Below are positions 36,202 through 44,460 of a stretch of DNA of 64,000 nt, in pieces. This DNA comes from Mucilaginibacter sp. SJ (GTDB lineage Bacteria; Bacteroidota; Bacteroidia; Sphingobacteriales; Sphingobacteriaceae). The position numbers and the translations under genes are program-made. The stretch is taken from the NCBI RefSeq assembly GCF_028993635.1, contig NZ_CP118631.1:6634001-6698000 (forward strand). Direction: 5' to 3'. The stretch's first letter is position 1. Every line of letters begins with the position of its first letter. The notes under the pieces were generated by a model that did not search any database, was not told the DNA's origin, and saw nothing but the letters and a program-made list of their open reading frames with translations.

Positions 36202-37150
36202 AATACCCAAGCCCGGCAGAAGTTTTGGCGGTGTCGTGGAATACAATGTACTGAAAAAGGATGCGGAGTTGCTTTTTGCCGATGGCATAAGGACAGATCA
36301 TGTAAAGCACATGATAGCAGATTTTAATATGCAGCGGAAACTTAATCCCGGATTGGGTCAGGCGGTCGGTCACATTGCGTTAAGCTTTAGTGCAAATGAT
36401 AAAGGCAAATTGACAAACGACCTGATGACCGCTATTGCTAAAGACTATCTGCAAAGAATGAAAATTGATAACACGCAGGTTTTGATTGTCCGGCATCAGG
36501 ATAAAGCACACCCGCATCTGCACATCGTTTATAACCGGGTTAACAATGATGGCAAAACCATTGCAGATAGTTTTCAGCAGTATAAAAGCATTAAGGTTAC
36601 TAAGGCGCTCACTTTACAGGATGGATTATTCATTGCTTCCGACAAGAAACAAGTCAACCGGGAGCAGCTTAAAGGTGCCGATAAAGTCAAGTACGAATTG
36701 TACGATAAGATCAAGGCCGCGAGCAAGCAGGCAACTACTATGGGGGAATTAAAGCAGGTATTGGCTAAACATGGAATCATCACGCATTATAAGTTAAAAA
36801 GCGGCACACTGGAGATACAGGGAGTTAGTTTCAGCAAAGGCAAGTACACCTTTAAAGGCTCGGAAATTGACCGCAGTTTGAGTTATGGTAACCTGACCAA
36901 GCAGCTACAGGAGCAAGTTAAAGAAAAACAGGTAGCAGATCAGCAGCCATCGTTAGCGCAGCAATTACGGGACGTATTAGCTATCCAGCAAGGGAAAGAA
37001 CAAGAAAGTACGGCGAAGCAAGTATTTGGAGCAGCTCTTGACCTGTTCGGTCAGATGCCAGTAATCGCTACCGACCCCGAACCACCCCGTAAACGCAAAA
37101 AGAAAGGCCAGGGCGAGGACGAAGAACAAAGCAGAGGTATGAGAATTTAA
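36191..37150 (+). CDS. Relaxase (MobA/VirD2-like nuclease)
   Basis: The 319-residue product has the relaxase/mobilization nuclease domain (PF03432): an N-terminal segment FGGVVEYNVLKKDAEL with a candidate catalytic tyrosine, and the metal-binding motif HQDKAHPHLH (residues 102-111) with three histidines. It nicks oriT on the transferred strand. The C-terminus is short and basic. It overlaps mobC and is followed 12 bp later by a coiled-coil membrane protein. No coupling protein or type IV secretion gene is present, so the element would be mobilized by another one. Confidence 0.92.
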   Translation: MIAKIPKPGRSFGGVVEYNVLKKDAELLFADGIRTDHVKHMIADFNMQRKLNPGLGQAVGHIALSFSANDKGKLTNDLMTAIAKDYLQRMKIDNTQVLIVRHQDKAHPHLHIVYNRVNNDGKTIADSFQQYKSIKVTKALTLQDGLFIASDKKQVNREQLKGADKVKYELYDKIKAASKQATTMGELKQVLAKHGIITHYKLKSGTLEIQGVSFSKGKYTFKGSEIDRSLSYGNLTKQLQEQVKEKQVADQQPSLAQQLRDVLAIQQGKEQESTAKQVFGAALDLFGQMPVIATDPEPPRKRKKKGQGEDEEQSRGMRI

Positions 37151-37162
37151 ATATTTAGAATT

Positions 37163-37777
37163 ATGGAAAACCACGAAGATAATTTACAGCAGGAGATCAT
37201 GGACAGTTTATCGCGAAAGTATACTGAACTTGAAAAGCGCCAAAGCAAATTGGAGACTTCAAACCTTGAAGCTATGCCCAATCAAATCAAAGAGTTAGAA
37301 AAAACTGTTGCCGAGATCAAAATAATGAATACAACAGAAATCAACGATCAACTAAAGCAATACGGAAATCAATTAGACATATATGGCCAGCAATTAAAAT
37401 CATTTCCAAAGGAAGTACCTATTCGCAATAAAATAGAGTTTGATACCAAATCAAGATTTGTAGTTAGGATAATATTATCTCTAATTGGGTTTGCCGCCGT
37501 GTCGATTGGAGTGATTGTCGTTTTGATTTTCGAGTTAAGTAGTCGGTCGGATTATAAAGACAAGTACAAAATTGTGCAGGGATTTTATCCGAGAGTGGCC
37601 GATCAAGTCGATAGTGCATATTTGGTTAATAAGGACACGCTACTTAGTCAGGCAGAAATAAATATTGAACATCGTAAAGAACTATTAGATGCGGAATTGG
37701 ATGCAAAGCAGGCGAAAGAAAAAAATGAGGATGCAAAGCAACGATTAGAAAAGCTTAAAAAACACAAATTAAAATGA
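37163..37777 (+). CDS. Coiled-coil protein with one membrane helix, mob operon
   Basis: The 204-residue product has an N-terminal coiled coil (about residues 5-70, IKELEKTVAEIKIM), a single hydrophobic segment (about 104-124, IILSLIGFAAVSIGVIVVLI) and a C-terminal coiled coil rich in K, E and A (about 165-200, AELDAKQAKEKNEDAKQRLE shape). It begins 12 bp after the relaxase and is likely part of the same operon. Bacteroidota mobilization operons often end in a membrane protein of this shape; its function is not known. Confidence 0.75.
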   Translation: MENHEDNLQQEIMDSLSRKYTELEKRQSKLETSNLEAMPNQIKELEKTVAEIKIMNTTEINDQLKQYGNQLDIYGQQLKSFPKEVPIRNKIEFDTKSRFVVRIILSLIGFAAVSIGVIVVLIFELSSRSDYKDKYKIVQGFYPRVADQVDSAYLVNKDTLLSQAEINIEHRKELLDAELDAKQAKEKNEDAKQRLEKLKKHKLK

Positions 37778-37817
37778 GTTGCCAAATTAACAATTAAGCA
37801 TGGTGTTGAAAAAAACT

Positions 37818-37842
37818 AAAGCCGGGCATTGCGCCTGGCTTT
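37818..37842 (+). terminator. Weak hairpin after the mob operon
   Basis: AAAGCC (37818-37823) pairs with GGCTTT (37837-37842), and inner GGC/GCC pairs extend it with one mismatch. No T-tract follows, so the terminator call is weak. Confidence 0.4.
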
Positions 37843-37920
37843 CAACCTAAACCTTATCACAATCGTCAACTAATCACCTAACGACAGTATTTTTCAAATA
37901 ATCATTATTGATTGAAATAT

Positions 37921-38319
37921 TTATTTACCTGTTAAAAGATCGTTTTTTTCTCTTTCTGCTTGAACCAAGCGTTCGTATAGCTTTTTATTTTCCTCGACTA
38001 ATTCCAACAGTTTATCTAACGGGTTAAACGTGCAGTGGTAAAATGGGCCATGATTACTACCGTGGAATGTATTGTTAAAATAGTTAACTACTGCTTCTTC
38101 GGTGAAATTTTTTATAGCCTCTGTTGTTACACCCAATATTTTGGCAATCTTTTCTAATACCTCATCCTCGATAGTTTCGCTCTGTTCAATCCGAGATATT
38201 GCTTGTTGGCTTATGCCTAATTCGGTAGCAAGCGTATCTTGCTTGATACCACGCATCTCGCGAATGCGGCCAATTTTTCTACCTATATGATTGTTTGAGG
38301 GTTTAGCAGATGTTTCCAT
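37921..38319 (-). CDS. XRE-type regulator beside HEPN operon
   Basis: The 132-residue product has an N-terminal Cro/CI HTH (about residues 12-65; RKIGRIREMRGIKQDTLATE and LGISQQAISRIEQ) and a helical C-terminal extension with a short coiled coil (DKLLELVEENKKLYERL). It is divergent from the HEPN/SWIM operon across 129 bp and probably represses it. A 13-bp inverted repeat that could be its operator lies against the HEPN start codon. Confidence 0.9.
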   Translation of the reverse strand: METSAKPSNNHIGRKIGRIREMRGIKQDTLATELGISQQAISRIEQSETIEDEVLEKIAKILGVTTEAIKNFTEEAVVNYFNNTFHGSNHGPFYHCTFNPLDKLLELVEENKKLYERLVQAEREKNDLLTGK

Positions 38320-38410
38320 AAATCAAATATACAAAGAAATTATAACGGTAAAGAAACCGCATTAGCGAGTAAATAACACAGGTTTTGAGTTCTATACGCA
38401 GCCCGCAGCC

Positions 38411-38444
38411 TTGAATTTTGATTTGAACGGTAATCAAAATTCAA
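38411..38444. repeat. 13-bp inverted repeat before the HEPN gene
   Basis: TTGAATTTTGATT (38411-38423) is the exact reverse complement of 38432-38444, with an 8-bp spacer. It ends 4 bp before the HEPN start codon, so protein bound here, or a hairpin in the mRNA, would block ribosome entry. It is a good candidate site for the divergent XRE regulator. Confidence 0.55.
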
Positions 38445-38448
38445 CAAT

Positions 38449-39543
38449 ATGAACAACATTAATTTTTTCAATGGCTCCGTGATGAATAATGTAATCATTA
38501 ACGGGTCGCGTATCACCATAGCGGGTATCACTATGGAAATCGATACGATAATAGAAACGGCCTACAAAAAATTATTGGCTCAGGCGCGTGAACGCATAAT
38601 GGTTTTAGAAGCGGCACTTAATCGGGAATTTCCCATTGAAGACTTGGTAGATGACCATTATGCAACAGAGGAACAGGGCAAAGAAATGGATGAGCTAATA
38701 CAGAAAGTAGCTGAAAAATACAACTTATCACATATCTTTTGTTTTGCCCGGAAAAGTAATATATCAAACGATTTCAATGCCTTCGGTGATTTAAGTCCCG
38801 GCGTTGCCATCGAACTGCACCATTTTCTATTATTCATCACAAAAGGTTCAGAACGCGTAGAACATGAAATACAGGACTATATTAATAACCACTTTAAAAG
38901 CTTTAAAGTAACCGCTTTATCTCACAGTTTTGAAAATGCCCGGAATGCCATAGCACAAGGCAATCGTTTCTTTGTCACCGCATTTAAGGGCATTAGTCTG
39001 TACCACGACAAGGAAACTTTCCTTGATATTGAAATGCCGAAACTCAACCCAGTTAATACACTTGAAAAGGCTGAAAGGCGGTTTCACGACCATATAAGAA
39101 TGGCATCGGGCTTTTTACACAGTGCATCTATCTGCATCCGTAATGAAAAATTCTTTGAGAACGGTGTTTTCTCGCTTCATCAGGCGGTTGAGCAGGCTTG
39201 CATAGCAATTATAAAAGTGCATACTGGCTATAGGATTGATTTACATAACATTGCACGCCTTTTGAACTTATGTAAGTTTATTTCAGAACGACCCGCTAAT
39301 TTATTTCTCCCCGGCGATCCGGAATCTGAAAGGCTATTTCAAATTCTCCGGGACAGCTATGGCAATGCCCGATATAAGGAAGATTTTAAAATAGACGAAG
39401 CGGACGCAATCAATATTTTAGAAAAGGTTGCTGCATTTGTAGAGTTGGCAGAAAATATTTGCCTTGACTGGATAAATAATCTTCGCACCGAGATAAGTCA
39501 CAAGGAAAGCAACAACACCGAAGTCGAACTCACAACAGAATGA
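38449..39543 (+). CDS. HEPN-domain protein, candidate toxin of an undescribed operon
   Basis: The 364-residue product has a C-terminal HEPN domain (about residues 205-345) with FSLHQAVEQACIAIIKVHTG, then HNIARLLNLCKF, and RDSYGNARYKEDF near 301-313, which holds the conserved RYK-type end of HEPN proteins that sit with nucleotidyltransferases. The middle region (about 95-195) may be a nucleotidyltransferase-like domain (AIELHHFLLFITKG, then a strand with RFFVTAFKG), but its catalytic G-S and D-x-D are not visible. HEPN proteins are often RNA-cutting toxins. The stop overlaps the next ATG by 4 bases. Confidence 0.8.
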   Translation: MNNINFFNGSVMNNVIINGSRITIAGITMEIDTIIETAYKKLLAQARERIMVLEAALNREFPIEDLVDDHYATEEQGKEMDELIQKVAEKYNLSHIFCFARKSNISNDFNAFGDLSPGVAIELHHFLLFITKGSERVEHEIQDYINNHFKSFKVTALSHSFENARNAIAQGNRFFVTAFKGISLYHDKETFLDIEMPKLNPVNTLEKAERRFHDHIRMASGFLHSASICIRNEKFFENGVFSLHQAVEQACIAIIKVHTGYRIDLHNIARLLNLCKFISERPANLFLPGDPESERLFQILRDSYGNARYKEDFKIDEADAINILEKVAAFVELAENICLDWINNLRTEISHKESNNTEVELTTE

Positions 39544-40868
39544 CTATGCCTGCCAAAAAAAGAAAAGAGGCGGTAATCATTCCGTCTGAAATGTTTTTTT
39601 ACGCGATACCTTTTAAGTCATCGCGCCAGCGCCTGACACGCGAAGACCTTGCAGAGTATTACGAGCCGCCGAAAGGAAGAAAAGCTTATATGGGTAATCA
39701 TTACCTATTAATCAGCTTTGAAAACAGCATCCTGAACGTTAAGGTGAACCCTAATGATGGTTCAGAAAACCATTTGTACCTGCACGTTGAGCGTGATGAG
39801 TTGCATGTCGCATGTACATGCGGTATGCCCAATGACAAACTTTGCTATCACGCGTATATAGGATTGCATAGTATGTGCTGGCTTACAGAGGGCTTTGACT
39901 TTCAGGAAATTTATTGGCCGGGTTACTATGACAATGGTAAATCAAAAAAATTCCTTGAAATAGAATTAGGTAAACAGCGGATAAATGTTTCAGGTAAACC
40001 GGAATTTGGCACTATTTACCGAAGCGGATTAAAATTCCCCGATGACCAGCCGCCAATATTAGAGCAGACCACAGATCAATTCCTTACCGTAAAACCGGGT
40101 GAGGTTACCGTTTACGCTTACGCGGTTTGCTTTGCAACTGGTCGTTTCCGAAATCGTCATTTTCCAGTTTTACTGCCATTCTATGGAATAACGAGCAAGG
40201 ACGGCTCAAAGATTGTAAGCTTTAGTAAATTTATTTTACCTGATAAGTTACCTGCTAAAAATAACGCTCATCAATTGCAACAGCAATTAGACGATTACAG
40301 CAAAACCTTATACGGCATCGTTAAGCCTTTGAGCGTAGAAGAGAACCGAAATAGGAAGACTTGGACAGCGGCTAAACAAACAGTTTTTGAGTTATGGCAA
40401 CAGGTATTACCATTATTGTCAAACTATCCCTATAATCAAAGCTATTACTTATGGTGGCTAAAGTATTTGAGAGAGCGACCTATGAAAATGTTTATGCGGG
40501 GATGCCGGTATAGCATAGAGCGGCCAACTTTAGCATTCGATCTCAATTATCACAAAGAATATTTTACGCTTACAGTAAATGTGATTGTCGGAAGTAAAGC
40601 AATTAAGGTAGATCATAAACCTCATCTATTCGTTTTTGATGAAGAAACGCATACTGGATTTTTAATGAACAGCATCCAGGATGACGAATTATTGATATGG
40701 ATGATGGATAATAAAAATAAGATAACTGTATTAGCCGAACATTTTGGTGAGTTTGACAGGGACTTTTTAAGTCAGCTAAATGAAAAATATGTTGTTTTCT
40801 TTTCAGACAGATCGGGTAAAAGGATAGGCTATGATTACAATTTTGTGAAAACGATCGTCGGACTATAA
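39540..40868 (+). CDS. SWIM zinc-finger protein coupled to HEPN gene
   Basis: The 442-residue product has one clear domain, a SWIM-type zinc finger with CTCGMPNDKLCYH (C92, C94, C102, H104; pattern CxCx7CxH). The rest is mixed alpha/beta and unrecognised. SWIM fingers bind DNA or protein. Its ATG overlaps the HEPN stop (ATGA), so the two are translationally coupled. Being downstream of a putative HEPN toxin, it could be an antidote, a sensor or a partner; this is inference. Confidence 0.75.
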   Translation: MTMPAKKRKEAVIIPSEMFFYAIPFKSSRQRLTREDLAEYYEPPKGRKAYMGNHYLLISFENSILNVKVNPNDGSENHLYLHVERDELHVACTCGMPNDKLCYHAYIGLHSMCWLTEGFDFQEIYWPGYYDNGKSKKFLEIELGKQRINVSGKPEFGTIYRSGLKFPDDQPPILEQTTDQFLTVKPGEVTVYAYAVCFATGRFRNRHFPVLLPFYGITSKDGSKIVSFSKFILPDKLPAKNNAHQLQQQLDDYSKTLYGIVKPLSVEENRNRKTWTAAKQTVFELWQQVLPLLSNYPYNQSYYLWWLKYLRERPMKMFMRGCRYSIERPTLAFDLNYHKEYFTLTVNVIVGSKAIKVDHKPHLFVFDEETHTGFLMNSIQDDELLIWMMDNKNKITVLAEHFGEFDRDFLSQLNEKYVVFFSDRSGKRIGYDYNFVKTIVGL

Positions 40869-41009
40869 AACTTGCATGGCGGTTAGCGGTTGCGGCAAAC
40901 GACTCCATTCTTACGCCGTCAGCCTCACCGCAAGAACAAAGCGCAGTTGCCCTTTGCATAGCCCCTCAATCACCATCCGCCGCAAAGGTAGCCTACGCCG
41001 GAATAAAAC

Positions 41010-41068
41010 GTCAAGGCTATACGGAGCGGGCCGAATTGTCCGCTTTCAGCGGCTGGCCCGGCCTTGAC
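41010..41068. repeat. Nested triple-stem hairpin
   Basis: GTCAAGGC (41010-41017) pairs with GCCTTGAC (41061-41068); inside, GGGCC (41028-41032) pairs with GGCCC (41055-41059); inside that, CCGCT (41040-41044) pairs with AGCGG (41048-41052). The three stems stack in order. The surrounding 290 bp gap (40869-41158) is GC-richer than its neighbours, holds no convincing gene, and may be a relict of a conjugative element. Confidence 0.6.
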
Positions 41069-41158
41069 ATTTTATCCAGCTAAGCGCTTTTGGTTGCTTA
41101 CATAGTGATTAAGGAGAGGTCAGTAATTCATAGCGCTATTTACCACCATCTGCAAAAA

Positions 41159-43354
41159 CTAGAAAGCATTACGTATTTTTTTTATTTCATAGTTGATGAG
41201 GCCACGGCTTTTCAAAGCCTCATCTGTCATACGATTGCACTGATTAATAAGGGTTTCTGGACTTAGGTTTTCATTAAGAAACCTTCTTAATTTATTAATT
41301 GCAGACACTGGAATATCATATTCCATTAATGCAGCAAGACTTGCCGGTAAAAAAGTGTGTTCTAAGGAACTTGCAAAAAAGCTATAGTTACCGAATGGCA
41401 TATTATTCTTTTTTAATACATATTCCTGTAAATCAGAAATAACTGAAATCCACTTAGGCAATTTGTAATCGAACCAATGCCTGGTAATATTTAATATAAA
41501 AAATGCCATTGTATTTATTCTCTTCTGCTCCTCTGGATAAAGACTCACATAGTAAGAATCATTAATGATGTCATTAATTAATGCAGATACAGACTTCAGA
41601 TTACTATATTTTATAGTCAGTACAGCTAGATGGGCAGGACTTCTGATATCAGCTTTATTTTCACCAGGTTTTAAAAGATTATTCCACGCCAATTCTATAA
41701 CTGCCAAAATTTGATCATAAGTTGGATAAGCTGACCAGTTTAATAAAAACCGATAACTTTTGATATCGTCTTCTATCAGTTTAATAATCTTTAATTGACC
41801 ATCAATATTAATACTCGCATTTTTTTTAAGAACATTTTTTAAATCATCATCTAGATTGTTGAACGCATCAAGTCTATGTTTAACGTTTTTATCGACGTCT
41901 GCTTCATCTAGTGCCACTAGGATCTCCAACGGCGCATTTTCTTGGTCGAAGAGAGGGATGTCTACGAAAAGCTCCATTTGATCGGGTTGCTTTTCAAAGC
42001 GGATAACATTTCCAATAAAATGCTTTTTCATTCGCCCTGACCTACCAGCTATGTTTTTATAGTCAAAAAAATCTATTTGCTTAGTTCCCTTTTCTTTATC
42101 AAAAAGAACTACATTTTTTGCGGATGTATTTACGCCTTCGATTAATGTTGAAGTGCAGAAAAGCCATCTAATAGATCCGGAATTGAAAGCATCTACTATT
42201 GAGCTGCCCAAATGTCGCGGCAATGCCCCATGATGAAATGCAACACCAGAATTTATTGCATCGATGAGAGACCATTTAGGATTAACATTCTGCGTAATCC
42301 ATTCAAGTATATCCTGATTGTCCATTAAATTCTCAATTCCCAAGTTTACTTGGTGTGACATTAAATGAGAAATAAACTCTATCCCGAGAGTCGTCGCTTT
42401 ATTGGGTGATGAACAGTAAATTAGCGTTTGATCAGTTATATCCGATAAGTAATTGAACAAGCTCTCCTTCTTTTGTTTCTTCTTTTCAGTGGCTTTGACT
42501 TTTCCAGTAATTTCGAGACTACGCTCATCAACAGAAACCGTTGAAAATTCTGTAGGATACCAAACTAAATCAAACTTTTCTTTAAATGATAAGGGGATAT
42601 TCCGAATCATTGGCCCGAGCAAATAAAATTTGTTTGTAAGTTTAAGTAATCTGTTGAAGGCCTGATTTAGCGCTATTGCTCTATCGTCATCCCGACTCAG
42701 GCTTAACTTATAAAACTCATCAATAACAAAAAAATCTACAGTACTAAAATGTTCATATTCCACTACCCGCTCGCCGGTAAATAGGAATATGTTCCGTTTC
42801 TGCTCGTCAGGGACTTGGTTGGTTGATACAATAATTTTATAGTTGTCCCGATATTTCAAAAGTTTTTTTCGTGTTTCATCCAATAGCGCTAAAGTTGGTT
42901 GAATAATTACAATCTGTTCATAAATACAACTAGCAACGACCTCCTCGATCAGTAGACTTTTTCCAAAACTTGTTGGAGCACTTACAACAACGGCTCTTTT
43001 ACTTTGTAGTTCTACAGATAAATGTTGTTGTTCCTCATGTAAAAAAAAGTCACTTATAAACGGGGATTTATGATATTCATAGCGCAATAATGCACTGGAT
43101 GATAAATTTTGAGTGTCTAAATACGGATAGAGACCTGCCGCTTCGGTCAAATCATTCCAGATAGGTTTGGTATTATCCTGTAATTTTGACCAGGCATCAC
43201 GTATTCTAATAACAATATCACGCCCATACTTTTCTTCATCTTTATTACGAAGTAATTGAGAGCAATATTTTGACAGCTCAAAACTGTCGTCGTAACTAAT
43301 AAATTGTGAATCCGATATAAATCTGATAGCATCTGTGGCGGATTGAAATATCAT
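41159..43354 (-). CDS. hamB: Hachiman helicase HamB
   Basis: The 731-residue product is a superfamily 2 helicase: Walker A APTSFGKS (residues 126-133), DEAD-type box VIDEF (210-214), the strand IYCSSPNKATTLG of the second RecA domain, and motif VI AGRSGR near 437. Its start overlaps the end of the upstream hamA gene by 4 bases. Hachiman is a two-gene anti-phage system in which HamB, a DNA-tracking helicase, restrains the nuclease HamA until DNA damage or phage DNA is sensed. The C-terminal part is helical. Assignment rests on the pairing and size as well as the motifs. Confidence 0.9.
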   Translation of the reverse strand: MIFQSATDAIRFISDSQFISYDDSFELSKYCSQLLRNKDEEKYGRDIVIRIRDAWSKLQDNTKPIWNDLTEAAGLYPYLDTQNLSSSALLRYEYHKSPFISDFFLHEEQQHLSVELQSKRAVVVSAPTSFGKSLLIEEVVASCIYEQIVIIQPTLALLDETRKKLLKYRDNYKIIVSTNQVPDEQKRNIFLFTGERVVEYEHFSTVDFFVIDEFYKLSLSRDDDRAIALNQAFNRLLKLTNKFYLLGPMIRNIPLSFKEKFDLVWYPTEFSTVSVDERSLEITGKVKATEKKKQKKESLFNYLSDITDQTLIYCSSPNKATTLGIEFISHLMSHQVNLGIENLMDNQDILEWITQNVNPKWSLIDAINSGVAFHHGALPRHLGSSIVDAFNSGSIRWLFCTSTLIEGVNTSAKNVVLFDKEKGTKQIDFFDYKNIAGRSGRMKKHFIGNVIRFEKQPDQMELFVDIPLFDQENAPLEILVALDEADVDKNVKHRLDAFNNLDDDLKNVLKKNASINIDGQLKIIKLIEDDIKSYRFLLNWSAYPTYDQILAVIELAWNNLLKPGENKADIRSPAHLAVLTIKYSNLKSVSALINDIINDSYYVSLYPEEQKRINTMAFFILNITRHWFDYKLPKWISVISDLQEYVLKKNNMPFGNYSFFASSLEHTFLPASLAALMEYDIPVSAINKLRRFLNENLSPETLINQCNRMTDEALKSRGLINYEIKKIRNAF

Positions 43355-44193
43355 ATCTTTTGCATTAATTTCAGTCGTGTATCAAGTTCTGTATTTAAAA
43401 TATCTTTATCGGGGACGGGCAAAAGCATCAGAATTATTTCAATCTTTATATCCCCTTTAAGCTTGACAAATTGATCATTTAGCGAGTTCCACTCTGATAT
43501 AAAGTCAGCAAAACATTCGGAGGTGTTTTCATTGTGGGTATTAAATAAGTTGCTATTATATGTGCAAACCATTGGAATGACTATACTGGAAAAGATCACA
43601 TCAAGTCTCTGATGTTTATCCATTAAGCTTCGCCAATACTCAATTTCTGGAATATTGCTTGGTAATTTTTTTGAAATCAGGCTAAATTCACTACGTAGAT
43701 AATCTGCATTGACATGTTTTGTGATGTCCTTCGCAAGGTCTTTTATCCCGCTGCTTCCGGACTTATAAAGTTTGGATTCACCTAACCATAGTTTTTTGTC
43801 GGTATCAGTGATGCTAATCTGAACACCGTCGAATCCATGTGCAGGTACATTGTGTGAATCTTTAAAATAGATTTTTGATACCAAAGGGATTGTATTATGA
43901 AAATCGCGCAGAAGGAGATGTAAAATGAGTTCACCAAACTCCCCTCTAGTCTTGTACTTGTCTGTCATATAGACAGTTTCAGCAGCCTCTTTCAGTCTTT
44001 CAATGATTTCTGTAAGATGTACATGTTCTCCGCAATGATATCCTAAAGCAAATTCAGGAATTACATTCCTAATTACATCAACCAAAGGCTGTAATCGAAA
44101 TTTGTTTTGATCAAATCCCACGTAATATGCTTTTAAAGTAGGGTTTGAAATCTTTTCTTCTAAGATTAAATCGGATTTAAATGGTCGAGGCAT
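43351..44193 (-). CDS. hamA: Hachiman nuclease HamA (DUF1837)
   Basis: The 280-residue product matches DUF1837: GEFGELILHLLLRDF, then HGFDGVQISI with D122 and LWLGESKLYKS with E139-x-K141, a PD-(D/E)XK nuclease core. In Hachiman, HamA is the effector that cuts DNA without much sequence preference on activation. It is the first gene of the pair; hamB overlaps its last 4 bases. The intergenic region upstream carries a nearly perfect 20-bp inverted repeat. The system lies in the island among other defence genes. Confidence 0.92.
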   Translation of the reverse strand: MPRPFKSDLILEEKISNPTLKAYYVGFDQNKFRLQPLVDVIRNVIPEFALGYHCGEHVHLTEIIERLKEAAETVYMTDKYKTRGEFGELILHLLLRDFHNTIPLVSKIYFKDSHNVPAHGFDGVQISITDTDKKLWLGESKLYKSGSSGIKDLAKDITKHVNADYLRSEFSLISKKLPSNIPEIEYWRSLMDKHQRLDVIFSSIVIPMVCTYNSNLFNTHNENTSECFADFISEWNSLNDQFVKLKGDIKIEIILMLLPVPDKDILNTELDTRLKLMQKI

Positions 44194-44209
44194 TAAGTAA
44201 GAATGTGTG

Positions 44210-44272
44210 ACTTTAAGGTTTATTTATATCGCAACTGGGATATTCTATAAATATATAAATAAACTTTAAAGT
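44210..44272. promoter_or_regulatory. 20-bp inverted repeat upstream of hamA
   Basis: ACTTTAAGGTTTATTTATAT (44210-44229) and ATATAAATAAACTTTAAAGT (44253-44272) are reverse complements with one mismatch and a 23-bp spacer. They begin 17 bp upstream of hamA in a divergent promoter region shared with the type IIG gene. A regulator binding here is likely, though none is coded next door. Confidence 0.55.
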
Positions 44273-44460
44273 GTATATTTTAGGTTTATTAAAGAATTTT
44301 TACATGAAGATTTTCAGTGTAGGATACTGTTGCTATCTCTGAATAGAGTTGTATCGAGTATTTAAAAAATAAGTAGTGGTACACCCAAGCGTGATTATTA
44401 TCCCCCTTTTAATTTACTATAATTGCTTTATTTTACTAACCGCTTCTTTAATTTAGCCCT

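Noticed and set aside
40876..41067. A 63-residue plus-strand open frame after the SWIM gene
   Set aside because: It runs through the nested hairpin, has a very basic composition and no family features.
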